In this document: positions 1 through 11,639 of the stretch, one piece after another
Position numbering within the stretch: position 1 is the first letter of the stretch
How the letters are laid out: each line of letters begins with the position of its first letter
Assembly (NCBI RefSeq): GCF_026213295.1
Contig: NC_079412.1
Span: 3,923,813 to 3,987,812 of the forward strand
Length of the DNA: 64,000 nucleotides
Origin: Gadus chalcogrammus
Lineage: Eukaryota > Chordata > Actinopteri > Gadiformes > Gadidae
Direction: 5' to 3'
Position numbers and translations under genes: made by a program
Notes under the pieces: generated by a model
What the model saw: only the letters and a program-made list of their open reading frames with translations
The model's database searches: none
What the model was told of the DNA's origin: nothing

Positions 1-96
1 AGTGACGTAATTTGTTACTAATATTAGTGACGTAATTTGTTGCTAATATTAGTGACTCATTTTTTACTAATATTAGTGACTAATTTGTTACTAATA
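1..96. repeat. short AT-rich tandem repeat
   Basis: About four imperfect copies of a 25-30 bp unit containing TAGTGACGTAATTTGTTAC follow one another from the first base of the window. The third and fourth copies lose a few bases. The array probably continues to the left of the window. Confidence 0.7.
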
Positions 97-425
97 TCAT
101 TTACCAAGCACAGGGCGTATCCAAAGACAGGCCTTGCGCTTGGTCAATACTATTAGTTGTGCATCACACTCATTCGTTCTTTTATTAAAAAGCAATAAAG
201 TAAACGATTGAGGTCAAAAATGTGTGTGCCCAGTAGAGCACTCCTCGCTTCATAAGGGCCCCCTGCAGTGTTCTCCAGGTTTCAAACCCAGCATGTTGAA
301 GCTACTTGGTATCATGGACCAAGTAACTTAACTAAACTAAACTTAAACAATCTGAGGTGAGTTGTTATATTTATGAATTTTTGGTCTCTGGACCGGTCCC
401 TCTCCCAGCCCGTCTGTGTGTCTAG
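97..425. other. intron sequence upstream of the first visible N6AMT1 exon
   Basis: No open coding segment was recognised here. It ends in a splice acceptor (TCTAG at 421-425). A pyrimidine-rich stretch (402-425) precedes it, as expected for an intron 3' end. The first N6AMT1 exon, encoding the start Met and N-terminal helix, must lie left of the window. Confidence 0.5.
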
Positions 426-3400
426 AGGTTGGCAGCGGCTCAGGGGTGGTCTCTGCGTTCCTGGCGTCGGTTGTTGGCTCGTCAGCGTTATACCTGTGGG
501 TGATTATTTTTTAAAGTTGGTTTTCACGTTGAAATTCATTGTAGAAACTGACGTGACTTATTTATTTTTAAAGCTCTTCATCCCAATATATCTTTACAAA
601 TTGTATGTATATATTATTTGCAAGTGTGTGTGTGTGTGTCTGTTTTATATTGTTATTGTCTGCATATATCTATATCTCTCTGTGTATGTATGTGAATGTT
701 TCCCTGTGTGTGTGTTATGAATGTTTCTGCGTGTGTGTGTATCACTGCAGGTGCACAGACGTGAACTCCCTGGCGGCGAACTGCACGGCTACGACGGCCA
801 CCTGTAACAACGTAGCTCTACAGCCGGTCATCACAGACCTGGTGAGACCAACGCCTCACTGTAACTGGGAAGGAGTCCTATGGCCTCGCCCCGTTTCCTG
901 ATTCATAATGGAACAAGCTGTTTAATGCTATGCTAACCCTGTCAAAAGTCTCCTTTTTTCATTGTCAACAATTAAATGGTATATGGACTGCGTTTATACC
1001 GCGCTTTTCTAACCAGTGGCCACTCAAAGTGCTTTACAATATTGCATCACATTCACCCATTTATACACACATTCATGCACACATTTACCCATCCATACAC
1101 AAATCCATTCAAACATTCATGCACACATACACCTATTCATACACACCAGTGGCGGCTGGTGGTTTTTAAAGTGAGGGAGGAAGGACTGCACGCTTGGTTG
1201 CAATTGGCCTGTTTGCACTGTTGGTGTATGGTGGCATAAGAATGTGAGACTCAAGTTGTTTCAGGTTGTTTTGGTGAACTACAAAATAGTAGGGAGGGAT
1301 AGTTATGTGAATAAAATTGATAAAAAGCCACCAGTGGCATCACTGTAATTTGAAAGCTGGTGGGCAGCATGTCTTTGAAATGGACTACAAGGGCCGAAGG
1401 AAAGGATGCAAAGCCCATTAGTCAAATCAGGCCTACTCTTGATTTGTACAAGTAAATAAAAAATCCTGGGCCAATTTTTGCCCTCAATGACTGAAGTTAT
1501 TGGTTGTAATTTACCTATGTTTATTTTCAGTTACAATTGTTTTAAGAAAAGACTCAAGACCAAAAGTGATGCCATTTAAAATGCATCATGCTCTGAATCA
1601 TTCACCCTTTCCACACCCTTTCCACAATATCAAACAGAACGGTCAGAGTAACAAACTAGTAAAACAACGAGAACATTATTTCAAACAACCTGATCTATAG
1701 TCATGGTGCCTAGCAAGGAATGTCGCATAGCAGCACCAACGTGAACTTGACACTTGTCGTGGCGTCATTATTCATTAGCAAACAGGGCCAGCAATACAGT
1801 TGATTGCTAGTAATGCTACCAGTAAGCCATGAGTACCTAGCAAACCATGTAGCACCCACAATACTGACGTTGCCATTACTTTTGGTGATCTCGATTTTTT
1901 TACCTTGGTCGCTAACTTAACACTGTAACTCAATGATTGGAATGCTTTGTAATTAAACAGGAACAATGTCCTCTGTTTCCAATGTTTCCATTGTACACTT
2001 TTATTCGCAAATGTTAGAATTTCGTTATCCTTCAGATGATTTCAGCTGCTTTGCCTCTCTTAGACTGAACGCACTGCAGGCAGAGTGGGTTTTTATCGAC
2101 AGCGTTGCCAGATTGGGCAGTTTTACCGACCAATGATCATTTTTCCAGCCTAACGTGGTTAAAAGTAGCCCAATTGGGTGGGAAATCTGCCCGATTTGGC
2201 AATACTGCTCCCCAGCCAGGGATCCTGCTTATTGGTTCATAGCGCAGCCCGAATAGATTTTTGCGCGAATCAGACGCCTTAAGGTCACACCCACTCAGAG
2301 GAGGACTTTCCTCCTCTCTCCCATTGTAACCCATGTTATTCACCGGCCGCCAGTACTTTTGGGGAAATGAATGGGAGTCAACGGAGGCTGAGGGAGGACC
2401 TTCCTCCCTGAAGTAATTGTCAATAGGCGATAGGGGGAACAAATGTCCCTTTACCCAGGGAAACAAACATTAAGGCATTAAAGTAGTCATATTTAAGGGC
2501 ATTAATTCATTACAGTAGTCTGGGCAATCTACATTTTTTTATTCTCAACAATGTTAGGGAGGATCGGCATCCGTCCCAACCAAGATGTGCTCTGATTCAA
2601 CGGTCGAAGTCCACAAGTCGGTTGACTTTTGGGTTTTTGATTGTTTTTGAAAGTTTGGGATTCTGCCGTCCCGCGTTCCACCGCCAGGTTACCACATGGG
2701 AGAATCGTCTCCTGACTCTGGATCAGTTTGACCCAGTGCCAGACCCCCGTTCTGTAACCAGTACACAGTTTAGGCCACGTCTGGAATCAGTGTTTTCTTT
2801 TCTCAATGAGCCATTTCCTGTTTTAAAGGTGCAGTGTTTACTGCCCCGCTTGTGTGGAAAAGTGGACGTCTTGCTCTTTAACCCTCCCTATGTGGTCACC
2901 CCGTCGGAAGAGGTCAGAGCCAACACTGAATCATATATTTCTAATGCTTTAGAAGGGGTCCACCTTGTTTTAATTATACCACCATGTGTGAATGTGATTA
3001 GCAGTTTAGAAAATCCGCCTTTTCCTGTGTTTTAGTGACATCACAAATGGGCGTGTCCACCTAGATGTATGCTGGATAGATCAGTCTGCCAGCCTACCCA
3101 GTAGACTGTTGTGAATGTTGCTCATATATCCATTTTACATCTAGTTGGACACGCACACTTGTGATGTCACTAAAACACAGGAAAAGGCAGATTTTCAAAG
3201 GGCTTGTAACGGCCAATCACACTAAAACCTGGTGGTACAATAGGGGCCCTTTTAATGTCATTTCAGTCTTGTTTTTTCTTGGTCTTTAAGGTGGGCGGAA
3301 GTGGCATAGAGGCAGCTTGGGCTGGGGGGAGGCGGGGCAGAGAGGTGATTGACAGGTTCCTCCCCATGGTAACCCAGCTGCTGTCCAACCAAGGGCTGTT

Positions 3401-4867
3401 CTACCTCGTCACCATAGTGGAGAACTGCCCAGGTATGACCCGCAGTAATTATGTATCACATTCGTAATAAACTGGATAGAATACACATAGAATACATTGC
3501 AGGAAAAAAAATAATGCAGACATATCATGGTGTTTTTCCAACAAGTAAACGTAGTATATGAGTTCAGAAAACATGTTTTTGAAGCTGTTTGCTGGAAATA
3601 GCTTTTAGGGAGAAAAAAAATTATTTCGCCTACTGCTATTCCCCTCTGTTTCCAATAGTATCTGTCTGCGTCCGGCAAGACGGAGGCGTAACTTGTAGTA
3701 GGAGGCGTAACATGTAGTCAGAGGCTAGGAGGCGTAACTTGCACTAGGAGGCGTAACTTGTTCTTTTCTAAATCGCGGTCCACGCGAGATCTTTCTCTTT
3801 TCGCGGGAAAATAAAAAGCGTTGTGATAACTTATTTGAATTATTAAACTGCTGTCTTTAATTCTTTAATTATTTATCTGCTGTCTTTTTGTTAAAGGTAT
3901 AAAGGGATAAAGTGGGCTAAACTTATTGTTACGAGAGTGGCGTATGTGTGTGCCCGAGAATGTCTGTGTGTGTGCGTTTGTGTGTGTGTGTGTGTGTGTG
4001 ACGTCAGCGAATGAGTCGACGAATGAGTGAACGAGCGCTTGAGCGAGTTTCAGTCTAGGAGGAATTAAACAGTTACGTGTGTACTGTACTGTTGAATAAA
4101 GTACCAAACGCCGAGAATCCGTGCCCGTGTCTTCCGACCTATAAACAGACCCACGGCCGGTTATAGTGAAGGGTGTTACCCCCGAAAGGACATCGGCCCT
4201 GGAGGGAATGTCTCCCCTGTGCTCCCGGACTACGGTCTGAGAGCCAAGAAACAGGAAAGGTGTAACATTAAGCAGGTTCCCCACGTTAAACTGCTATATG
4301 CATTATATGTCATTGTAAAATTGTAATAGGCTTCTTTTCTTAAATGCATATGACTCAAGGATGTCAGTTTCACGTAAGGCTATGATTAAGCTAATCAAGA
4401 GCATATCAAGATTAAGCTAATCAAGAGCATATTTTTAAATGAGCGGGTCGGGTGCATTATTTTTATATAAGGCCTAATATTTGAGGTCCGAGTTACGGTC
4501 ATTTATGTACCCGCGCACCATTGCTACATACAGATCACTTCCGCGATTTAGAAAAGTACGAGACACGCCTCCGACTACAAGTTACGCCTCCGACTACATG
4601 TTACGCCTCCTAGTGCAAGTTACGCCTCCTCCGACTACATGTTACGCCTCCTACTACAAGTTACGCCTCCGTCTTGCAGGACGCAGACAGACCCACCTCT
4701 CTGTTTCAGCCCCTTCAGAATGCGCTGTTTCTGGTGTCTGTAGCTTTAATGCAAATGAGCTGTAACCCATTGACCAATCAGCTATCAGTGAACCACAGCA
4801 TGGAGGAGAAGTGATTGTTGAATTTGCAGACTCCTGGAGCTCTATATCTGTATTATAATAATAAAAA

Positions 4868-4902
<35 letters not shown>

Positions 4903-7900
4903 GGTATGTATATAATATATCTAATATCACTAAGGCTGGCCCGAATTATTCGAATATTCGAATACTCGTTCGGAAAATTTGTATTCGAAGCTTAAATCAG
5001 TATTCGGAGCTTCGTTGTTGTTTTTTTCCACGTACCTGACGTTACCAGAGCGAGGGAGGCAAACTATAAGAGACACCAAGCAGAGAAGCGAGAGAGGTGG
5101 AGGAAGAATATATATCTTGTTTCCCTTTACTTTACAACACAACATTAGCGGGATCTCGGGAGGAAAAGTAATGCTTAGCGAAATGCTAACCTTAGCTTAG
5201 TTTGTTTACGTTCGCTGTACAGCGCTGCACCAATCAACTGTGACTGGCTTGCTGCAGAGCGTGAGCGTCTTGGGAATACCCGGTCAATATAATGGATATA
5301 ATATGGACACATAAGACAATCAATATTCAGTATTTGTTATGGATTTATTGTACAAATTCCCTGAAAATATGCACGTTCCACGATGAATTGAAAAGCTGCC
5401 ATCTAAGGGCTGTGATGGCAGAGGACAGCTGATTTGGAACGGAGCAACAGCTGTTCGCTTCCACGGGGAAAAACTAAGGAACTCGAACTTACTTAGGCCT
5501 AATAATTAACATTCAAAAGCTATTAGATCTTCAACAAAATATGCAGATACTGTCTAAATCGGTCCCAGTGAGTATATAGGGATTATTAATGTTGTTTTTG
5601 ATGTGTTTTTCTGGAACGAGTATTCGGAAAAACCAATGAGTATTCGAACCCTGAAAAATGGTATTCGGGCCAGCCATAAATATCACAGCCAAAAGCTATG
5701 TGCGCCTCGGATGATATTATGAATCAAAGAATGCGTCTGACGTCTCTGGTACTTCCACAATAAGTAAAGACTCGTAGTGGGGGATATCTCGGTAATGGTT
5801 GAGAAGAATTGGGGGAAAGGAACTTTGGCTTTGACTCTCTGAAGTCCATTTTGAACCGCGATATGGTGGAGAAGGGGATTGTACTCCGGGAGCTGAGCTG
5901 CCATACTGCCGCCGAGCTCCCCCCGCCGGAAGCTCAGCTCTGGGAGTACAACTGCTGGACTGCCGAAGCTTCTGCGGCAGTCCGGCAGCTCTGGCGGGGG
6001 GGAGCTCGGCGGCAGTCCGGCAGCTCTGGCGGGGGGAGCTCGGCGGCAGTCCGGCAGCTCCAGTGGAGAAGGGGATTGTACTCCCGGAGCTGAGCTGCCG
6101 GGTTACAGCCGAAGCTCACCCGCCAGAGCTGCCGGACTGCCGTCAGAGCTTCAGTAGCAGTCCGGCAGCTCCCCCGGACTCCCTGCCAGGCAGTCACATG
6201 GCAAACTGACAAATTAGACATCTATTTTTGTATCGAACATCCCTGCTCCTGAAATGCGGGAACGTCTCCCCCCAGTGCTCGTCCGCTGGTCCACAAAATT
6301 GTAGCTATGCTCTGAATGGGGGGGGGAAGTGGGAGGTAATCAAATGTGCCCCCTTCCTACGTAGGAGGGGGCGCCGAAACGGACTCGCTCGTTTGGTAAA
6401 TGTAGGCGGGGTACTTTCAGAATGCATATCTCACTTAAAAAAATCATGTATATACATACTTTTTTAAAATTGTGTATGCACGTGGGAGCGCCAGAGACCT
6501 GAAACAGCACCCCAAATCCCAGGAAAAGTTTTATTTTCATAATATGTCCCCTTTAAATATTTATTTTAAATCATAGCCATAAAGTAGATCGACATATCGT
6601 GGACAGTGTGGTAACATTAATCCAATTTGTGAGCATTGTAGGATAATTGATATTGTTAGCCAAATTGTGATGTTGAGCCTTACTCTACTCTAATACTGCT
6701 GATTCACAGTGGCTCATTGGCTATATCCGAATATAATAATGACAATCTATTTTTGACGCTTAATACAAGATGAACCTTAAAATATGGCAATTATGCTATG
6801 AGGCTAGCGATTCATTCTCCAGATAAATTAAATGGTTAACAATGTGAACCACTAGCAGTCTTTTTAGTATGTAAGCAGTGGAAAATACATCTGAAAATAT
6901 AGAATATAATTACACACTCTCTCAAGCACAGCAATATTTCCTATAGGGTGATCATCATGATGAACTCTCTCTGTAGTTGTACTTCGTTTAATTCTTCTTT
7001 TCGGTCAGTGTACCACTTGTCGGAGTAGGACTCACACAGCATTCGCAACGCTAGTGACAAGACGAGATAACTTTCTTTTAAATGTTGTGAAAACTTAAAG
7101 GCACCCAGTGCAACTTTCGAGGCTTAAAAATAAACATTCAATTTCTAGTCTTTTTTACACGTAGTAAGTTTCAATAACTCCATACCATTACACACCGACA
7201 TTCAAGCAGCAAAGATGAGACGTCGTTGTGTGGTGAGAACTGATAGAAAATCGATAACAACAACAATGCCACCATTTTCTTTATTTTTTGCAACCTACAA
7301 TAAATAAAGCAGGCTTCTCCCCACCGGCGATTGTTGTTGTTTACGATTTTCTATCAGTTCTCACCACACAACGACGTCTCATCTTTGCTCCTTGAATGTC
7401 GATATGTAATGGTATGGAGTTATTGAAACTTACTATGTGTAAAAAAGACTAGAAATTGAATGTTTATTTTTCATTGAATGTTTACATAAAGTTGCACTGG
7501 GTGCCTTTTAAAATGATAGAATCATGTGCACGGTCCAAAGACTCAGACCCGAGCTGGCCTGGAGCCCCATGGCAACGAGTGGTTATGAATAAAATGCAAC
7601 GACAAACTGATCGCGATCGGCGGTGGCGCCCTTAATTAATTAATAAAACTATGAGACAAGCGAAATAAAACATGCATACAAAACATGTTCCCAAATTGAA
7701 CGGACGATGGAGGGGACGGGGGATTAATTGTTAGTGCGTATTGAAACTCTCACTGCAGTACGCAGGACAACTCGAAAACGGATGCATCTCAATAATGTGA
7801 CTATTCTGGAATAGTTAATTAATTTCAATAATTTAACTTAAAGTGAAACTCGTATATTAATGAGCTGCAAGCCAAAATCTTCCAGATTAAAACACAGGCT

Positions 7901-8245
7901 TGCAATATTACATTTAGGGTGTAATGAATCTATATTATATAGGAGTTTCACAATTTAATTATTTATTCTCACAATATTCTTATTTGAGTTGCACCTTTTT
8001 ATAAACGTTGTAAATAAAATAACAATTATTTATATTATTTATAATTATATTTTAAGCAACTTATCATTATTAATCAATGAGCTTCTCTTCGGCCCCTACC
8101 CTCTCCCTCCACAGAGGAGATCATCCGACTGCTGGGTGAAGGGGGCCTCACCGCGGGGCCCTGTCTGTCCAGGAGGGCCCACAACGAGAGGCTGTCTGTG
8201 CTGCGCTTCCACAGGACTCCTCCGTCCACAGCTGTAGCCAGCTAA
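426..8245 (+). CDS. n6amt1: N6AMT1/HEMK2 methyltransferase, 3' five coding exons (5' end outside window)
   Basis: Coding exons are 426-495, 751-841, 2829-2912, 3291-3432 and 8115-8245 (TAA at 8243-8245). Exon phases agree at every junction. The first visible exon holds the SAM-binding motif I (VGSGSGVVSAFLAS). The second gives CTDVNSLAANC..QPVITDL, and the third holds the substrate-binding NPPY motif in LLFNPPYVVTP. The fourth encodes GIEAAWAGGRRGREVIDRF and GLFYLVTIVEN, and the last encodes the C-terminal strand ERLSVLRF. These match my recollection of vertebrate N6AMT1 along its length. By family knowledge the enzyme works with TRMT112 to methylate the GGQ glutamine of eRF1; histone and DNA activities have also been reported. 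About the first 40 residues are missing because the start exon is off-window. The last intron (3433-8114) is swollen by several MITEs. The third exon uses the donor GTCAGA. Confidence 0.95.
970..1165. repeat. common fish interspersed repeat with CATTCATACACA-like tail
   Basis: The segment begins AATGGTATATGGACTGCGTT, passes through GCGCTTTTCTAACC and CAAAGTGCTTTACAA, and ends in a degenerate ACACATTCATGCACAC minisatellite. I recall this wording as a very common teleost interspersed repeat, but I cannot name the family from sequence alone. It lies in an N6AMT1 intron. Confidence 0.5.
1166..2828. other. N6AMT1 intron, no gene seen
   Basis: No exon-like segment other than the N6AMT1 exon at 2829 was found. 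The phrase CAGTGGCGGCTGGTGG at 1147 resembles the end of a DNA transposon. The AGGAGGACTTTCCTCCTCTC hairpin near 2300 and similar wording near 1175 and 2390 suggest a decayed MITE. I could not define its ends. Confidence 0.35.
2940..3256. mobile_element. MITE with ~120-bp inverted arms in N6AMT1 intron
   Basis: The left arm (about 2945-3070) and right arm (about 3130-3256) are reverse complements with moderate divergence. Shared words are TTTTCCTGTGTTTTAGTGAC and ATCACAA..GGGCGTGTCCA on the left, mirrored by TGTGATGTCACTAAAACACA on the right. There is no coding capacity. The element sits between two N6AMT1 exons. The target duplication was not resolved. Confidence 0.7.
3662..4690. mobile_element. 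non-autonomous DNA element with repeated GGAGGCGTAAC subterminal motifs
   Basis: Both ends begin CTGTCTGCGTCC (left 3662, right end reverse-complemented at 4690). They continue with inverted series of the 11-mer GGAGGCGTAAC followed by TTGTAGT, ATGTAGT or TTGCACT: four copies on the left, about six on the right. The inner limit of each arm is TTTCTAAATCGCGG. The ~800-bp core holds a GT-rich tract (3965-3999) and an LTR-like stretch around 3900-4290 with an AATAAA. No transposase was found and the target duplication was not resolved. It lies in the last N6AMT1 intron. Confidence 0.7.
4868..4898. repeat. (ATT)n microsatellite
   Basis: About ten uninterrupted ATT units sit immediately upstream of a hAT-type MITE. 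Confidence 0.9.
4931..5678. mobile_element. hAT-type MITE, 8-bp TSD AATATCAC
   Basis: The 16-bp terminal inverted repeat is TAAGGCTGGCCCGAAT on the left and, reverse-complemented, TATGGCTGGCCCGAAT on the right (one mismatch). It is flanked by identical 8-bp duplications AATATCAC (4923-4930 and 5679-5686). Subterminal GTATTCGAA words recur at both ends. There is no transposase ORF. The 8-bp duplication fits hAT. It lies inside the last N6AMT1 intron. Confidence 0.85.
5873..6185. repeat. GC-rich mixed direct and inverted repeat block
   Basis: Words such as CAGTCCGGCAGCTC and its complement GAGCTGCCGGACTG recur many times. The phrase GGGGATTGTACTCC followed by GGGAGCTGAGCTGCC occurs near 5875 and 6070. 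A CTCTGGGAGTACAACTGC copy around 5938 forms the opposite arm of a hairpin. The open frames across it look like a by-product of GC-rich repeats rather than genes. Confidence 0.7.
7095..7512. mobile_element. palindromic MITE with ~170-bp arms
   Basis: The left end AAAGGCACCCAGTGCAACTT is mirrored by AAGTTGCACTGGGTGCCTTT at the right. The arms stay closely complementary through GATGAGACGTCGTTGTGTGG and GATAGAAAATCG, to a ~60-bp AT-rich centre near 7270-7320. No coding sequence was seen. It lies in the last intron of N6AMT1. The exact target duplication is unclear. Confidence 0.8.
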
Positions 8246-9995
8246 AAATAATTTATTGATAAAAATTTGAGATATTTTTTATCTTACTTTTTTATATATT
8301 TACAAATTGGCAATATAAAACATTACGCACATGGAACACACACACAAAATATGAAAAAATAAAAGTTTTTGCCAACAAGTCGCTCTGTATCTATTTAATT
8401 TTAGATAATGAGTTTCTGTGTAGTGTATAGCTTGGCCTGTGTCATTTTGATATTCATTTTGCTAGTCCATATCTACAATAAATAAGCTTTATTAAAAGAA
8501 AAAAAAATCTGGACCTCACTATTGGTTAAACCCCGGCTACGGCCCTGCCTCAGACCGGTCTGTCCACACCGGACCGGCGGGGACCACCAGAGATCCTAGT
8601 GGGTCCTGGTATGTCTGCGTGTGTTTCAGTCTCAGTCTCTATCTAGGTCTCTATCTCTCTCTAGGTGTTTTTTCTTCTCTGCAAGAGGAGAAGGAATTCT
8701 TCATGAATGAGACCTGATCACAGATCTATGGGACCTAATTTTTGTTCTGAGAACTGCACTCCATACTAGATGTTATTCTGATTAAAAGTTCAGACTTGCT
8801 CTTCAAAGTTGTGGCCAGGGTCGGCTAAAGGCAAACCAAAGTTATGAAATTAAGAAAGAAATACGCGTGAGTCTACCATATCCTAATGCACTACTCGGCC
8901 GTACAGCGCAGCAATTACGATATTCAATTTTAAACCAACTTTGCTTGCAGTCTTGTCCCTCACCACTGGATGTCGCCGTTAGTTTAAAAGCGACGAGCCC
9001 TTCGCGCTGGTTTTACTGATAGTGGCTGCTGCTTAGCAACAACCATAAGAGCAGGAGGTTCCACCGATGCACACATGAAAACAGGTCCCAGATTTGTGGC
9101 CGAAGATGGAGAAATAGATGCCAAACCGGTGGAAGGCTGCTCAGTGTTTTGCATAATAATAAACACTGTACTTTACTAGCCCTGTCGTGTTTTTTCGCAA
9201 CTTTATGCTATAAAACAAGATGATTGTGGAAAAATGCTTTGTATAATTTTTGTGGATTCATACATATATTTAATATTTGAATAATGATTTATAGGCCTAA
9301 TTTTAAATATGAATCGATACACCCATGTTAATAATGCTAATAACGCTGTGATTCTCTAGGACGCCATCGAAGGCCTTGTCGTTGTTAAAGTAACAGCGAT
9401 ATCTAGTGGTGTGGGGCTGGAATGCACGCAACGCAGGTTTAAAACAAGTTATTTTTGTATAAAAAAATACATTAGCAGGCTGTATTTATCGTTTGGATAA
9501 ACAGAAGACAGGTTGATTTAAAGGCCGTGTTGTAGGTTAACCACCATTGTTGATTAATGGGTACATAAAGCATTCAAGATATGTATATAGTTTAAAAAAT
9601 GTCTGGACTTTAACACCAAAATGGAGTTAAAGTCCAGTAGGCCTACAGTTTGTCGTTTTGGTAGTAACAGGGTTTTTTAACGCAATTCGGAGATGTATGA
9701 TGGCCCGCGACCGTATAATTTGAAAATGTCAGACGTGAGAGGTTGAATGAGGAAGTGCCGAGAATACAGTGGCGGAGTGGTTTCTGGAGAGTCTGGAGAA
9801 ATCCCGGTGGGCCGTTAACGTTTCGGGGCCGCCGGGCTGATTACTGCGGGATAACAATATTGCGTTTATGAAAGTTCCTTGCTGCGCCATCCGGCAGCCT
9901 GAGCTGTGCGCCCGCAGCCTCTCACTCGCTCAGGACACACGCAAGAAAGAAGTAACAGCTATGACATTGAACTCTCGTGCAGGCTCAAAGAGGGT

Positions 9996-9996
<1 letters not shown>
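8246..9996. other. N6AMT1 3' UTR and intergenic DNA
   Basis: A candidate AATAAA polyadenylation signal for N6AMT1 lies at 8358-8363, about 115 bases after the stop; another AATAAA is near 8478. CGGCTACGGCCCTG near 8535 and CAGTGGCGGAGTGG near 9770 look like ends of DNA transposons, but no partner ends were found. No gene was recognised. Confidence 0.5.

Positions 9997-10086
<90 letters not shown>
9997..10086. repeat. (AC)45 microsatellite
   Basis: Ninety uninterrupted bases of AC dinucleotide. Open frames running through it are poly-Thr-His or Val-Cys artefacts. Confidence 0.98.
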
Positions 10087-10088
<2 letters not shown>

Positions 10089-10450
10089 TGAAGGAGTTCT
10101 TCACCCGCTCCGTATCCAGCTTGTTCCACGCTTGTTCCAGTACCCAGGCTACAAGTATGCGGCGAGCTGGGGCTCTCATGTTCCCTCCTGCGGTGTATTC
10201 CTTGTCCGCATCCCTTGCCATCCAGTTGTCGGACGATTCATGCAGACTAGCTTTGAATGGCTGATTCCTTGGATGTAGGCTACTTTGCGTGTGTCGTGTT
10301 ATTCCGCCGATGTCGCTATGCTATATGGTTATGCTGTTGAGAGCTTAAATAAATGGACTACATAAATTGACTACGAACAATTATTGAAGTTTAACAATTT
10401 GTATTTCTATTTATCTATCTGCAATCTATGCTATGCTATCTGGCTGTCTG

Positions 10451-10488
10451 CCTCTCTCTCTCTCTCTCTCTGTTTCTCTCTCTCTCTA
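10451..10488. repeat. (TC)n microsatellite
   Basis: A run of TC with one TGTTT interruption is followed by CTATCTATCTAT units to about 10560. Confidence 0.9.
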
Positions 10489-10931
10489 TACTATCTATCT
10501 ATCGAGGCTATCTATATATCTTTGTATTCATCTATTTATCTGTATACAGTAATCTGTTTTACACTCTCTTACTAGTCTCTCTTTACTCGTCTCTCTCAAG
10601 GGTCTCAAGGCGGGCTTTGGTTTTTGGTCTCCCCAATGTGACCTAATGCAATGCATTGTGGGGGAAAGAATCAATTGCATACCGCTAAAATAGAACCGAC
10701 TTTCGTATTCCATTACGTTTTAAAGGTGTTTATAGCTTGTTCTACCATCCCGGACACTCCCTTTCAAAAACACAGTGCTGTGTTCCGATATGCATACTTC
10801 CATTAGTACACTTAAACATAGTACATTAATCACACTCAAAGTGCGCAGATTTTCAGATATCACTGTTGTTCCAGATATCAGTGTTGTTCCAGTGTTGTTC
10901 TGAAATGGTAGAGTAGCTTGAGAACCCCCCA
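10489..10931. other. no gene seen; low-complexity and unique DNA
   Basis: Degenerate CTAT repeats are followed by sequence with a duplicated GTTCCAGATATCA word near 10868-10890. It joins abruptly to gypsy integrase sequence at about 10930, so the gypsy 3' end, with its 3' LTR, appears to be lost here. Confidence 0.4.
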
Positions 10932-11530
10932 TCAACGCCCTATGCTTGGGCGCTGGGGCTCTGCGGGTTTGGCATGGGATGCACTGCTCGCACCACTGTT
11001 GAATATCTTTAAGCATAGAGGGCCAATAACAAGTTTGCCTTGCCCGTTCCCATACTGTGATAAATGTGCCGAAGCAGGAGCCCCGTGTAGGTGCTGCAGC
11101 ACATCAGGGACCAGCGAGGAGGGCACGACCACCTGACACATGTCACCCCCTGTGCGGGAAGATTTCACTGTCCGGCAGAGCAGTCCATTTTTTACAGAAA
11201 GGCAGGGATATTCAGTCCATAATTTCCAACATTGCCGAGAGCTACCTTTCATGTTCCCCCGCGTCGGTTGAGAACCACTCCCCTCAATCCATTGCAGCAC
11301 TGCACTTGTGTCAGGATCGGTCTTTTGCAGCTCTCTTATTCTAGTCCCGTCATGTGAAGTGCATGCATGAAAGACATGTCAGACTCACTGTCTGTGTCCA
11401 CTTGCTGCCCTGTGGTGAGGTCAGAGGTGCAGGGGTCCACAGCAGATGGCGGAGATGACAAAATGTCTGACCGGGGAACCAATGGCTCCATGTCTGAGCC
11501 AACAGAATTCACCTGAGCAGCTGTCTCCAA
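10932..11530 (-). pseudogene. gypsy RNase H tail and integrase zinc-finger fragment
   Basis: The fragment contains DVLQHLHGAPASAHLSQYG and MLKDIQQWCEQCIPCQTR, the usual H-x-H...C-x2-C arrangement of a retrotransposon integrase N-terminal domain. Just upstream (about 11570-11630) the frame reads NADALSRRPQ, which normally closes the RNase H region. The conserved integrase catalytic core is absent because the element breaks off near 10930. Confidence 0.75.
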
Positions 11531-11639
11531 TGGGTGTTGTTCACCACACCAGACCCTGGGTTTTGAGGCCGCCTTGAGAGAGCATCAGCATTGACGCAGT
11601 ATTGCTGCTGACCCTCTTTGTGCTGCATGACCCAGTTAA

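Noticed and set aside
373..720. 115-codon open frame containing the first visible N6AMT1 exon
   Set aside because: It reads the exon in another frame and runs into intron; the real exon is 426-495 in the frame giving VGSGSG.
7989..8237. 82-codon open frame over the last N6AMT1 exon
   Set aside because: Wrong frame; the exon reads correctly in the frame that continues from 3432 and ends at TAA 8243.
9868..10278. 136-codon open frame spanning the AC tract
   Set aside because: Most of it is Thr-His dipeptides from the (AC)45 microsatellite; the flanks show no known domain.
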